DNA from: Trichoderma breve
Taxonomy: Eukaryota > Ascomycota > Sordariomycetes > Hypocreales > Hypocreaceae
Length of the DNA stretch: 64,000 nt
NCBI RefSeq assembly: GCF_028502605.1
Contig: NC_079233.1
Span: forward strand, 2,356,001 to 2,420,000
Direction: 5' to 3'
The notes beneath the pieces are model-generated. The model was not told where the DNA came from. It saw only the letters and a program-made list of their open reading frames with translations, and made no database searches. This document shows positions 1 to 12,794 of this stretch, piece after piece. Made by a program: the position numbers and the translations under genes. Within the stretch, counting starts at the first letter, position 1; every line of letters begins with the position of its first letter.

Positions 1-812
1 TCTCCACCGACAATGACAAGGTGGCCGCTGCTACATGGGGAAAGCTTGCTTCCGAAATCCTCTCTACGAACTGGGAGTCTGCTGTTGATGAGCTTAAGAA
101 CGTCCGAGAGGGTATCGATACGAGACTCTTCAACAACCCTCGAGCTCAGCTTGACCACCGGACCATGCTTATTCACTGGTCTCTCTTCCCCCTGTTCAAC
201 TTTGAGGGTGCCCGGGAACCCATCCTGGACATGTTCTTCTCTGCTTCCTACATCAACACCATCCAGACCTCTTGCCCCTGGATCCTGCGGTATTTGATTG
301 CCGCCGTTATCACCGGCCGCACACGTGCACGCAACAGCTCTGTCCAGCAAAAGCAGCTCAAAGACATCGTTCGATATGTTCGACAGGAAGCCTACGAGTA
401 TGCTGACCCCATCACCCAGTTTGTCAACGCCCTCTACATTGCCCACGACTTTAACGCTGCTCGTGAGGCTCTCCGCATGGCCGAGGAGGTGTGCCGCGGC
501 GATTTCTTCCTGGCTGCGTCCACTGATGCCTTTGTCAACGCTGCCCGACACCTCATTTGCGAGAGCTACTGCAAGATCTTTAGCCGAATGAACATCAGGG
601 ACCTGAGCGCCAAGCTTGGCTTGAACCCTGATGATGGAGAGAAGTGGATCGTGAACCTGATCCGCGAGACGCGCCTGGATGCCAAGATTGACAGCCAGGA
701 TGGCACTGTCATTATGAACCACCCCCCCAACAACGTTTACCAGCAGGTCATTGAGAAGACCAAGGGCGGATTCTTCAGGACACAAGTCCTCAACGCTGCT
801 GTCTCCAAATAA
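1..812 (+). CDS. int6: eIF3 subunit E (Int6), C-terminal part, 5' truncated by window
   Basis: Translation initiation factor 3 subunit e, a PCI-domain member of the eIF3 scaffold that helps recruit the 43S complex to mRNA in the cytoplasm. The open frame runs unbroken from base 3 to a TAA at 810-812, so the start codon lies outside the window; an internal GTG at 21 is not the start. About 269 residues are visible. They hold the helical repeats and PCI winged-helix region of the family (for example [33 protein letters not shown], and the C-terminal [20 protein letters not shown] stretch). The gene is convergent with the Apc1 gene downstream. No intron is seen in this part. The family call is firm. 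Confidence 0.95.
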   Translation, partial: STDNDKVAAATWGKLASEILSTNWESAVDELKNVREGIDTRLFNNPRAQLDHRTMLIHWSLFPLFNFEGAREPILDMFFSASYINTIQTSCPWILRYLIAAVITGRTRARNSSVQQKQLKDIVRYVRQEAYEYADPITQFVNALYIAHDFNAAREALRMAEEVCRGDFFLAASTDAFVNAARHLICESYCKIFSRMNIRDLSAKLGLNPDDGEKWIVNLIRETRLDAKIDSQDGTVIMNHPPNNVYQQVIEKTKGGFFRTQVLNAAVSK

Positions 813-1544
813 ACTGCTGAGACTGCTAGCAGATGTATTCGTAACAATCAAATAGCAAAGCGAACACTCGTTTAGAGATCGACTTTTTTTGAAGTAGGGG
901 AAAGGGGGTGGTTTCGAGGAAAGATGATGCTCATGCCTCACTTCTAAAACTCCGAGATTTGAAGAGGCAAAGGAGGACATACCTTTGGGCTCACGGACGG
1001 GATGGGTTTATTGAAGACACCAAAAAGAACCGGCGATTTTCACATTTCGAGGCTCCTCCAAAAAGAAACGGGGAATTAAAAAAGAGCAAAGAGCAAAGAA
1101 AACGGTAGACCGGCCCTGTTTTGTTTATATTCTTATCTCTCTCTCTATCTCTGTAGTGATGCGGTTTGCATTGCATGGCGTTTATTCGGATAAGACAGGG
1201 ACAGGGAGGATGTCTTCTTGAGGGAGGGAGCAGGGCTGTAATGAAATTATTCCTTTGTGCAATGATGAGAAGTTTTTAAATATTGTTGATTCTTTTGCTG
1301 TGTGTTATGATGCAATGTGAAGGTTGTGTACGTTAGGTTTCTCTGAGTTGCTCACATCAAAGTAACATTTGAGTGCTGGCTAAACATTACCATGAGGTAA
1401 TTCTCGTGTTTATCAGGCATGTCTATCATCATTTTATACTCTACCTGATTATATGCCACTGATATTCATAACGCTACCATGATCATGATGTAATTGCCAC
1501 AACATTCCAATGACAAAAACGTCCACGCACTCCAGCCAAATCTA
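813..1544. other. Convergent intergenic region, 3' ends of eIF3e and Apc1
   Basis: This stretch lies between two convergent genes. It is rich in A/G and then T/C runs and holds only short overlapping frames on both strands (908-1108, 991-1176) without family resemblance. I read it as two 3' untranslated regions plus spacer. Confidence 0.6.
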
Positions 1545-4500
1545 CTACTGTTCATGTTGTCGGGCCGCCATCCATACTTTCCCCTTCAAAGCCTCAATAG
1601 CACTGTCTCTCATCCACCAAACGCCCTCTGCCTCATCCTCCGTCTCTTCATGCTGTGCGGGAGCATCGTCCTTCGACTCGTCCTGAGAGTTTGCCGGCTT
1701 GATGGTGCTCTGACTATCCGTCATGGCCGTCAACGAAGATTGGCGGAGGTTATCGCGAGAGTCGCCCCATTCGAAGAGCAACCTTGCACCTTCGAGGCGC
1801 TCTCTATCGCCGCCTTCCATGACGCCCCGTTCCATCTCGAGCCTTGCGTCCACGGCGCTTCCAATACCGCCTTGCTGTTCGTCACCGGTGTCCAACAAGG
1901 CTGCTTTCTCCGCGTAGCTGAGATCTTGCAAAGCATCCAGGTTGAGGATCCACTCTAGGGGATTCTCGCCCTTTTCTTGCTCGCCGAGCGCTCTCAGGGT
2001 TGACGTGAAGGTGCCCTCGCGCGGTGGCCGTCTACGGAGAAAGAGATTATGTGTCTGCGCGAATGTTTTTCTGAGCTCCTCGTTTGAGAAGTCAAGTTCA
2101 ACATCCCAGTATTGTGGACCACCAGCAGTGGTCACGCTGGATATCTGATCGAGAGGAGGCAGCAGACATGGGGTTGTTCTCGACAATACCGACTCAATAG
2201 ACGAACTGCCTCGCATCTTGATATGTACAGGTACAGAGACGGTTTGGCCTGTGAGTGCATCCTTGGCGACAAGACAGCGTTGTTCAGCCGCCAGGACCCA
2301 AAAGTGTCTAAAGGCCTGAAGGTGCGATCGGTTGTCCATAACGTTTACCGGGAAAATCGGATAAAAGGCCACCAGCAATGCTGCGATTGCTTTGTTACTG
2401 GATCCAAAAGTAGTAGTGCCACAGCCAAGGAATAACGCTCCAATAGCAAGATGGGCTGCGAGATGTGAGCCATAAGGCGTATCAGGATCATCCCTTCCAT
2501 GCAGAGCCCGAAGTCGACGGAGGACAGGGATGTCACCTGTGCCAGCCATGACAATGGAGCAAGAAACTGCGAGAATATCCTGGCACATTCGGGCATTTGT
2601 TCTAGCTAGCTCTTCGTCGTAGAGGGGAGCGGCATCAGGATGCATTCTGGGCGTTGCCGGCAGCCCAGTAATACGCATGAACTGATCTAGATAATGCAAC
2701 AGTAAATCTCGCACTTTGGGAGAGGCACTTCCGGAGAAACGAAGAGCGATAGCAAAGCAGAGGCCTGTCAAAATACTGAAAAAGGGCAAGTCGGATGATC
2801 TCAGCTTGGTCGTGTTGTGTAGTTTGTGCCGTGAGCGATACGGAGCAGGAAGGCTTTTCTGAATCCAGTCAAACGTGGGTTCGATTTGAGACCACAGAAT
2901 GAGATTTTTTGTCATAGTCCGTAGAAGAAGAATATCGGGGCGAACGTAATCAAACTGAAGCACCGAATCGGGGATATCGATCTTTCGCGCAACGATCTGA
3001 TCCTCCGATTTCATGAAGATAAGTGCAATGGCCATGACTGCACCGGCGGAGGCCCGATCCAGAACATGTACGATCTCAACATTCTTTGTTGCGGTGGCGT
3101 GTGTGATAAGTTTCTCTGTGAGACGCATGTCATGTAAGCCCTTGAGATCGTTTCCCTTGCCAAGATTGATGAAGCCAAGTGCTAAACCGGCCGCAAGGCG
3201 ATAACATTCACTCCTCAGGGGCTCTTCTTCATCTTCGTCGTCGACATGCTCAATTTCTGAAAGCATTATCTCGCTCATACGTCGGTGTTGGCTACCACAG
3301 TACAAAAGGCCAATTCCCATGATGCCGGACGTTTGAGTGAGGGGCGAAAGGTTAAGTTCCGCAGCACCTCGCGGAAGCATGCGAGTAGCGTGTACGGAGA
3401 GGAGGCGAGTTATGAGAGAATCCATGGTGCCCATGTATGACGCGGCGAGGCCAAGCAGCAGGCCGATGGAGGTCATCGTATGTTTTGGCGTAAGGTACTT
3501 AAAAGCTACCCATTTTGCAACGCCTTTGAGATGGCCGTTCAGTCCAAGTGCTAGCAGAAATCCAGCATGCCGGTTGCTCATGTCTTGACTCGGTTTGTTG
3601 TACAGAATCCACGAAGTATCAATGCCCTTTGCTTGTGGGGAAATTGCCAGCCCAGCCGCGACACCTTGATGGAAGAATCCCCAGCAAACCTTCTCCTCTG
3701 TGAATAAGGTCTTGTCCACGCCTACAGTGACGTTGTTGGGCTTGACAACGCAGTTCAGGTTGAACCCGCCAATATGGAATTTCTGGGTAATTAGAGGGAA
3801 GCGAAGGCTGTAAAAAAGAAGTCCTCTCCCTGCCGGAATAGCCAGGGTTCCGGCGGCAATCCTGGAAACTAGCTCTTTTTGCTTCTCTAAATATTCACTT
3901 TCAGGCAAACCTGGGTCTTGTGGCAGACTCACAACTCTAGGTTTATGAGTTGCCAGCAAGTCTCGAGCTTCTTGAAGGCGGCGGTCGTCCCTAAAGAGTG
4001 CCCGAATCACAGACTGTCGCTCGGTTCCTTCGCCTTCGTCATAACCCTGGCTATTTGTTTGCTCAACACTTTCACAGAGCAACTTGTATTCCCAACTTGC
4101 CGTATGTGTTGGTGTCTGGTTTGCTTGTTAGTAGATTGCACTAAAGCATGGGGTAATGATAGTAACTCACTAAGATGTTGGACATGGCCGGACGATGACG
4201 CTTATTGGAGGTGAGAATCAGGCTGATATCAGTCCTCTTTACCAGCTCCAGCATCTCATCCGACCAGGAAGAAGGAGGATGAGGTTGGCAGAGCGCTATG
4301 GCATCCTGAAGAGGTATCAAAATAGCCTCTGGGAGGGTTTCAAGGACATGATTAGTTAAGCCGCACTCTTTCATAGCTTCCACCATTTGCACTGCTGTGG
4401 TATTTGCTTTGATAAGCTTAAAGAAGCGTTTAAACATAATGGTTCGGGGGAGAATAGAGTTCCAGCGGTTGTCAAACAATTTATCAGGTTCGGATAATTG

Positions 4501-7500
4501 TGCGGCAGTATAAAAGATATCTGCTGGAATGATATAGTCTTGGCCATGGAGCCCTGTAAAACGGGATTGAATCCATTCCAGTATATCTGGCCTGGCTGTT
4601 GGTTCAGAGATTGGCGACTTCAGACGAAGTTCTTTAATGAATTATCCATTAGTAAAGGAGCTGGTCTAAGAAATAAGAATAATGAAACCATACCTTGATC
4701 GTGGCGTGGGTCGAGGTCTTCTTGTATCCCCAGTTCATAAAATGACGAGTAGTTGTGCCACTTTAACCATCTAGCAATTTGGCATAGGATCACACGAAGA
4801 TCGGCTCGACCGGATGGCAGATATTCTGCGGACATAATGTCAAGTTTCTGTTCCTCTAACAGAAGGTGAATGGCCATGAAAACATCCTCAGCAGCTTTTC
4901 GTCTGTATTCAGAACTTCTGCCTAGAGAAGTTGGGAGATATCCGGAGGGCCCGAAAGCATTGATCCCAAATGAAGAACCCATATATTCTTTGGCCAGAAT
5001 AACATGCCTGGAAATGAATTTTGTACCGAGACCCTGGGTGATGTTTTGAGAAGTGGTTTCATCATCATCATCAATGACCCATTGCCATCCGCGATTGATC
5101 ATCCAGGCCGGGCACCCAAGAGAGTTTACAGTTTCTCCCATTTCAAGAGCTTTCCAGTCATCGGAATCCCTAAGGGAGGCGTATGACCCGGAAGGATGCC
5201 TCCGCTTCCGAACTGAAAGTCTCTCAGACGGGGAATTTCGAACTTCCGACCGATCGAGGTTTAAGAATAGTGCCAGGAGCAGGATGGTCAAGGCAGACCA
5301 TTCCACGTTGCCATCTGCTTTACCTTGGCTACATAGCCATTGCATGACATGAAGCCACCCTGTGTGAATCCGTTCCCCAACTGAATCAGGAAAGACACTT
5401 CTGCAGATGTTGAGAATAGCAGACACTGGAGCACAAGACGGCCGCAGCTGGATTCTCAACTGATGGAGACGTCCTTGCGTGTCAACTACGTCGACCACTC
5501 CGCGATGCCTGGAGTGGCAGACGCCCACAATACTGCCATTAGTGAGATCTATGATTTCGCTCTTTCGCTGCCTGACGTCTCTGTCGACTGCCCTTCCACG
5601 GAATTGCAGACTCTTTGTGTCATCGACAAAAAGGAGAGAAAGCGAGAGTTTGGTCATCTCACTCCAGGGTGCCTGAGTGCTCAGCTCATGTCGACCGTCC
5701 ATGGATTCCGACAACACAAGGATTGCAGACTGGTCTCCATCGATTATTTTGCATGAGTCAACCACGTTTTGCGCTCTTCGTAATTCGCCTGGCAAAATTG
5801 ATACTGCAATCGTGGAAGATGACCCCTTACGCCCAGAGGTAACAACAGTCTTTTGATGTAGTTTGAGAGAAAAGGTGACCAGTTGGAGGCGTTTCTCCAT
5901 AACTTCTTGGATACCTATAAGCAATTGGCCCGTATGACAATCATTTGTAGCAAAAGGAGGGGCTGCAAGAACAAATACTTTCGCCTGATTTCGAGAAGTG
6001 CCGCCGGGTGGTGAATAGTGAACGTTTGAGCTATCTATTGGGATGATATGGATTTTGCTGAAGAGCATTTCATGTTGTAGTCCGTCAAATTCACGGTCAT
6101 CAAGCCGTATATTATGAAGGCGATCATCTAAGCCGCCGTCTAACGGAGCTTCCAACAAACTTCCGAGGCTATGATGAACCTGGTGAATATAGGAAGAGCT
6201 GGAACGGCCATGATTACCAAGAGAATCATGTCTTTTCGAAGATACACCACTGAGAAGTGATGTTTGGTCTGGGAAGACTGCTCTGTCGTAGGAGGCCGAG
6301 AGATCTGCACGAGCTAGCATTGAACTCAGCCTGCGTGAGCTCCTCCGCCCAACTCCAGAACTTTCCATATTTTGCCTTTCCAACAAATCCAGCGGTTTCT
6401 CGAGCTTTTCGCTTTTGCGTGATCGCTTCCCTGGCAGCGGTGCGCCAAAGCTATCACGATGATTTGCTTGTACCGGGGTAGATGCGCCGCTGGCAAATCC
6501 AGGCTGCATGGAGCTTCGACGTCGGGACGCCTTTGTGCTTGGACTTGCGTGACGCTTGATGAAGTGATCCTCATGTTCCAAATATGACAATCTCCAGATT
6601 GTGTAGGCATTAGCCTCGCGGTTGATGGTGACGCCAAGTATCAGAGGCTCATGGGGATGTTCAGGGGAAGTACCAGGGATAACGACTTTCTCAACGTAGA
6701 GTATTTCTTCAGCGGGATCGAGAAAGCCATGTATCTTTGAAGCTTTATTCCTATTTCTCCGGGTTGACGTCACTTTCTCGGCATCTGTCACAACAAGCCC
6801 GATGTCTAACAACGGATCGGTGAGAGCCACGAGTCGAGGCCAGTGAGATTCAGGCTGCTCCAACGGCGCATCCCACATGTTTTCCAGCGTCATATTCAGT
6901 CCTACCGGTAGCAGCTTGGGATTTCCGAGGCCCTCCACGGAGAAAGCAGTTTGCTGAGAGCTGCCGAATGCAGTCAGCTGTGACGACACGAAAGAGTTGG
7001 GCGGAACTCGAGGAAACTTCAAGGCAATCGGTGCGAAGTTCTCGGCCTTTTGCTTCGTCTGTATGAGAACTCCAACAGGGGCGGCACAGGCTGATTCAAC
7101 TTCGAACGGCATGTGGACTACGTGACTTGTCCCCGATAGCATGTAGATATGGGCCTGGGTTTTGAGAAAGACCACCAAGCCCTTTTCAAGGGCTACAGGA
7201 CGCTGGCCCACGGCAACAGAAGCCTTGCGGTTACCGCCTCCATCTTCCGAGGCTGGAAAATATGTGAGAAGGGCTTGTGTGATGGATTCCTTTTCGAGAT
7301 CGAATTTGAATGATTTGCGGAAAATGCCCCCACGGCACCAAATCACACATCTGTCGGTAGTGAGCAGCTCGTCCTCTACTTGGCTTCCATCTCCGTCGTC
7401 AGTAAAAATCTCCCAGGAATATGACGAGGCAGGCGGATCTGGAGGTAGCAGCTGTTCGTCAATAGCATGCCGAAGCCCAGCCGGTTGATGCAGCCCTAGA

Positions 7501-7517
7501 GATTGAACAGTTGCCAT
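1545..7517 (-). CDS. apc1: Anaphase-promoting complex subunit 1 (Apc1/BimE)
   Basis: The largest scaffold subunit of the APC/C ubiquitin ligase, which acts in the nucleus to drive mitotic exit. Three exons on the minus strand: 7517-4694, 4631-4171 and 4115-1545 (1951 aa). Introns are 4693-4632 (GTATGG...AG) and 4170-4116 (GTGAGT...CAG, branch CTAAC). I start at ATG 7517 (MATVQSLGLHQPAGL), the usual family N-terminus; the longer open frame to 7580 begins with GTG right after a stop. The N-terminal ~800 residues form the Apc1 WD40-like region (RCVIWCRGGIFRKSF). Residues ~1240-1500 hold the alanine/glycine-rich proteasome/cyclosome (PC) repeats, such as GFFHQGVAAGLAISPQAKG and SIGLLLGLAASYMGT. 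Length fits fungal BimE (~2000 aa). It shares a 555-bp divergent promoter with vps41. Serine-rich segments in the first half are likely disordered. Confidence 0.95.
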
Positions 7518-8072
7518 GCTGGACGATGAACTCCATACGCCGATTGGCAATGGCTTCGATTTGTCAATATTGCCGCCCACTTAGTGATTGCTGGAGCCCG
7601 GCCCAGGCATCGTATCCCATGCAACGACTACAATCTAAGCATGCGGCTAATGACATGTATGTTTCTTTTTGTTGACTCTAAAGCATCTGAAGATGGGAAT
7701 ATTCGCGTGTCGGCGCGTGGTTGGTGGTTGAGCTTTGGTGGGGTCGACTGCGATTGAAAATCCGGCGTTGGATCGATAGCAGCCTGTTTCAGGGCGCCGA
7801 CCACTAAACGACGGGCTCCCTTAAGGCTCTAGCACTAGCGGCAACAGCTGTCTGTAGCTCGTGACGTAGATGCGACCCGGCATCAATAGCTGCCCATCAG
7901 GTACCCAAACTGCGGAGTACCTGCATTGGCATCCTAGCAGCAGCATCATCACCGCCTTGCTTTGCTTCCAGTTTCCACTCTATTGAGCGGCAGCCGGGCG
8001 CTGCAAGCTCTAAAGCCCGAATTGAACCAAGAACCGCTGGAGATCCAGCATGACATATGCTCTATTGCCATC
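7518..8072. promoter_or_regulatory. Divergent promoter region between apc1 and vps41
   Basis: A 555-bp stretch between the starts of two divergent genes; it must contain both 5' leaders and promoters. I see no clear TATA box. Upstream ATGs lie close to the vps41 start. Confidence 0.6.
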
Positions 8073-8076
8073 ATGA
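8050..8076 (+). promoter_or_regulatory. Upstream ORF overlapping the vps41 start codon
   Basis: An 8-codon frame starts at ATG 8050 and stops at a TGA (8074-8076) that overlaps the vps41 ATG (8073-8075) as ATGA. A second out-of-frame ATG sits at 8057. Whether they lie in the transcript depends on the unknown start of transcription. Confidence 0.4.
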
Positions 8077-11000
8077 CAGGACGGTCGCCTCAGCAGTCAG
8101 AGCTTCCCGAAGCTCTGCCAGTACCCGATGCGCCCAGCGACAGCTCTACGGCAGCCAACGAGACGGAAGACAGAGACATTGCGCAGTCCCTCTCTACAGG
8201 ATCGTTGAAGGATAAGAAGTCTGAGGACAAGCAGACTGAAAGGGCGGAGAAGAGTGTTGAGGGGGGTGCGACTGGGAAAGATGGCGGTGACGAAGATGGC
8301 AAGCCAAGCGCCAAGGTAGAGGGCAAGGAGGACGATGAAGAGGAAGAAGATGGGGATGACGAAGAAGAGGACGATGAAGAAGAAGAGGGGGAAGACGACG
8401 ATGATGACGAAGAAGAAGAAGAGGAGGAGGAGGAGGAGGAGGAGGAGGAGGAGGAGGAGGAGGAGGAGGAAGACGATGAGGAACCACTGTTGAAATCAAC
8501 GAGACTGACCCAACACCTCGGCGCAGTCTATCGCAATGGCGACGCGACCAGCGCTTGTCTAGTCGCGGGCGACAAGATGGTACGGGTCAACCACCGCTTG
8601 CCTTTATACGAGTCCTACTGACCAAACGCATATAGATTGTCGGTACGCATAATGGCAACATCGTAAGTAATTCCAATACCATCTCACAGCTCATATGGCT
8701 AAAAGGCCGCCTAGCACGTCATCCAATTGCCTGGATTCAACACTCTACGAGTATATCATGCGCACTCAGCTTCCGTCACTAGCATATCGATATCACCGTA
8801 TCCTCCCCCCCTTCCAGACGAAAAAGCCGAGATGATACAACGAGCACAGACCGGTTTAGTTGGGCCACCAGCAAGACCATCTGAAAGTTCTCCCTCAGCG
8901 GCAACGAAGAGGATGAGGGAGATTCCCCAAGTGCCTAAAATACCTTCGAATGACATCTATATTGCTACATCATCGATGGACGGTAATGTTTGTGTGCAGT
9001 CCTTAGTCGACCTGAAAGATGTTCAACTTCGAAACTTTGCCAGACCCGTACAAGCAGTCGCTTTATCACCAGACTACAAGTCAGATCGAACATATTTATC
9101 GGGCGGGCGGGCAGGACAACTCATTCTCACTGTAGGCGGTGGCCCAGGTCGAAGTACCTCCACTACGGTTGGCACTGCGGCTGCTGTGGCATCTGACTGG
9201 CTTTCTACAATAGGCGTCAAGAATAGTGGCGGAAAAGATACGGTGCTTCATTCTGGTGAGGGAACGATTAATACTATCAAATGGTCTCTCTCAGGAAAAT
9301 ACGTTGCATGGCTCAATGAACATGGAACCAAGATTATGAGATCCAAGCTTCATCTCGATAACACGGAGATTGAAGACGCTTGGAAAAGGATTGGTCACGT
9401 TGACCGACCACATACCAGCGAATGGGAGACGATGGCTGGCGTTTGGAAAGGTCGCGCCGAGTGGATAGATGAGAAGTCGGTCGAAAGTGATGAGTCGGAG
9501 GACTCTCACGATGCCGCTACTGCTTCTTCACCTACCGTGTCAAGCGCAAAGACTTTTGAAAGGCTTCTTGTTGGCTGGGGAGGAACAATGTGGATTATTC
9601 ATGTCCACCCAGGAGGCATCGGCCATGGTAAGCAGGCTGGCGAAAAAACCATTGCGCGTGCCGAAATAGCCAAGATGTAAGTGGCTCCTTTTATCTTGAT
9701 ACCATTTTGTAGGAAATCATCAATTAGTATCATACTAACAGCTGCCTAGTCTTCATATAGATTGCATCATTTCTGGAATCTCTCTGTACGCCCAGAATCA
9801 ATTGCTAGTATTAGCATTCAGCTCTCCAGAAGATGAAGGCGATACCGCAGAAGACGATACATCCGGTCCATCACATTCACGGGACGCATCTAAGAAACAC
9901 AAATCGAAGCATTCCACATCATCTGCAGATATTGAGCAACAGCATAGCCAACGACAACGCTTGAACGCTCTGCCTCCCGAGCTGAGGCTAATTGATCTCA
10001 AGTCTCAAGCTGAGGTAGATCGGCACAGTCTCTCCATTAATCGTGTTGATAGGCTTTCTGCTGCTGACTATCACATGTGTCTCCTACCTGCGCGGAATGC
10101 CGCCTCCGTAGTGGCATCAACGAAAAGCGCTTTAGAGGCACTTGCCGGTATCGGGTCGGAAATGTGGAATGTTGCGGTTAACCCAAGATCCTTGTTCAGC
10201 TCTGGCGCCAGTATCATGAGCGGAGGTAGTGGTGATGATGGCGCCTCCGTTTACAAAGCTGGGAGCATTGCAGGAACTATACGATCGAGCCCCATCAGAA
10301 CTAGAGTTCCTACCGTACATCCTACATTGTCCAAACCAGGGGTCAAAATATTCCTTCATAGTCCCTACGACTGCGTTCTGGCCACCAAGAGAGATCTTTC
10401 TGATCATCTCACGTGGCTGTTGGAGCGTGAGCAGTACCGACAAGCGTGGGAACTTCTCGACGAAAACCCTGAAATTTTGGCCGAGTCATTCGATGGCATC
10501 AACGATCCAGCGATGCCTCCTACGCCATCCAAACACCCGGGCGGAGCCGATGATTTCTTTGACGACGAGTCCGTGGCAGACACTACTCAAAGAAACATGT
10601 ACTCGGCTGTGGAAAAGGAGAAGAGGCGAGTTGGTGAGCTGTGGATCCGGGAAGTGATTGATGACGGCGACTGGGAGATGGCTGGCCAAGTCTGTGGCAA
10701 GGTTCTCACGACTCCCGATCGCTGGGAGAAATGGGTTTGGACCTTTGCAGGTGCCAACAAGTTTGACGAAATCACGAAACACATGCCAACAAAGCCTATG
10801 AAGCCGCCATTGCCAACGACCATATATGAGGTGCTTTTGGGACATTATATACAAAATAACAAGCCTCGGTTCAGAGAATTATTAGAGCTATGGCCAACCG
10901 ATCTTTTCGATATCCCTGCTATTACAACGACGTTGGAGAATCAGCTCAAATATCGCGATGTTCGTGAGAACAGTGTCGAAGATGGCGAAAGAGGTCGGGA

Positions 11001-12337
11001 TTGGAAAATCGTCGTAGAAAGCTTGGCCAAGCTGTACGAAGCTGGTGGCCGACATCGTGATGCGCTCAGATGCTATATCAGACTTCAAGACGCAGACTCA
11101 GCATTCCGGCTGATCGGTGACTACCACCTTGCGGACGCCGTAGCAGACGACATTCCTGCATTCATCGGACTACGTGTCTCCCCCGAACGACTCAAGTATA
11201 TGGACGAGCATCAACTGGTTGCAGCAACCGCCGAAGCCATTACTCTGCTGGTTGATGAGGCTCAACATGGCCTTGTGCGGCCTGAAGTTGTCGTAGAGCA
11301 GCTGCAAGCAAGAAATCTCCAGTTATACCTGTTTTTCTACCTGCGTGGATTATGGAAGGGCCAAGGAATCGCAGAGCACATGGGAGAGAATCTCGAACGG
11401 CTGATCCTGGACAGTCAATCTTTAGTGGATAACTTTGCGGATCTGGCCGTTCGCCTATTTGCCACCTATGATAGACCGCTGCTCATGGAATTTTTGAAGA
11501 CGTCGACCTCTTATGGATTCGAAAAGGTATGGCTTTAACTCCTCTCCATCCCAAACTCGATAGTTGCTTACATCTTCCGTGAACTAGGCCGTCCAAGAGT
11601 GCGAACAGCACTCATACTACGATGAGTTGATATATCTTTATTCCAAGACTGGTCAAATGAAGCGCGCACTGTACCTCATCATAGACCGGTTAAACGATGT
11701 CAACAAGGCAATAGATTTCGCGAAGGAGCAGGACGATCCTGATTTGTGGGAAGACTTGCTAAACTATAGCATGGATAAGCCGAGCTTCATTCGTGCGCTC
11801 CTTGAGCAAGTTGGTACGACCATAAATCCAATAACTTTGGTTCGACGAATACCGGAGGGTCTCGAAATTCAAGGTCTAAGAGAAGGACTTATCCATATGA
11901 TGAAGGAGCATGAACTTCAGCACAGCATTAGTTGGGGAGTAGCGACAGTTTTACGAAGTGAAGTTGCGACAGCTCAGAATGAGCTTCGAACAGGCCAACG
12001 GAAGGGCATCAAATTCGAAGTCCTTTCGACTGACGAGGAAGAAACTGCCGAGGATGAAAAGTCTGAAGGCGTCCCGAAGCCTGGGCAATGCGCAAAATGT
12101 CTCGAGACATTCACAGAGTACGAGATGGAAGCATTAATGGGATTTGTGTGCGGGCATGCGTTCCACGTAAGCCATTTGCTTGAAATGCTACACAAAGGCA
12201 AACAAAACGATATTGATCTTGGAAATGGGCCAGAAGAGGGAAGTCGCTATTCCGTTGGTATGAAGGTCATGAAGGCGAGGTTGTTGAGGGACAAGGTGAG
12301 AGGGGGTTGTCCAATTTGCCACCCAACCGAAGCTTAG
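8073..12337 (+). CDS. vps41: Vacuolar protein sorting protein Vps41 (HOPS subunit)
   Basis: HOPS tethering-complex subunit for fusion at the vacuole and for the AP-3 pathway. Five exons: 8073-8579, 8636-8662 (a 27-nt micro-exon), 8715-9676, 9750-11526, 11588-12337; 1340 aa. All introns are GT-AG and the frame closes. An acidic Asp/Glu tract (residues ~85-140) precedes EPLLKSTRLTQHLGAVYRN, as in yeast Vps41. Next come WD40-like repeats (YHAHSASVTSISISPYPPP; IYIATSSMDGNVCVQSL; LHIDCIISGISLYAQNQLLV), then the clathrin-heavy-chain repeat (around residues 760-1090), and a C-terminal RING-H2 zinc site, residues ~1259-1337 (CAKC ... CGHAFH ... CPIC). The micro-exon supplies IVGTHNGNI, the first propeller blade. 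Start is ATG 8073; the open frame to 7962 begins with TTG. The acidic tract is coded by a long GAG/GAA microsatellite. Confidence 0.95.
8325..8486 (+). repeat. GAG/GAA/GAC microsatellite coding an acidic tract in Vps41
   Basis: An almost pure purine run of trinucleotides, with about 16 consecutive GAG codons in its later part, encodes a poly-Glu/Asp segment. The reverse complement gives a long polyproline frame that is not a gene. Confidence 0.9.
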
Positions 12338-12794
12338 AAGTGTATGTATGTACATTGGGCGTTTCATTTTATATATCCCTGGGTCCTTTCATAATCTATT
12401 GTTTAAGCATGGTGGAGATAGAAGATTTGGTAATTAATTATTATTTTGAGGAACTTTGATGCCTTTAGGTAGATAATGGTGTGAGTTATGATGCCAAATG
12501 TTGGGAATTGTATGGCATGAAGAAGAGACGAAGCAATGATCAAAATTTACGCGTGAACATATATTTTATCCCACTACCAAGAGGCGTTAATGTGGTTTTT
12601 ACAATTAAAGGAATTTAGAGCAAATCTATTCCTGTTCGCCGATCACGATCATGCCACTGAATATTTCCCAAATGTGCAAATCCAGGTTTAACCTTATAAC
12701 CTGTCCCAACTGCCAATTTCCATCGAAAATGCCATGTATATGACGAATCTGGTAAAAGCATCGCGGCTCTTTCGTAGTAGAAAGAGGTGGTCAG
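12338..12794. other. Convergent intergenic region
   Basis: An AT-rich spacer between the 3' ends of vps41 and the Ser/Thr-rich surface-protein gene. No gene or RNA is seen. Confidence 0.6.

Noticed and set aside
908..1176. Two small frames after eIF3e
   Set aside because: Short, charged, antisense to each other, in a convergent 3' region.
8194..8499. Minus-strand frame encoding a long polyproline protein
   Set aside because: It is the reverse complement of the GAG microsatellite in vps41 exon 1.
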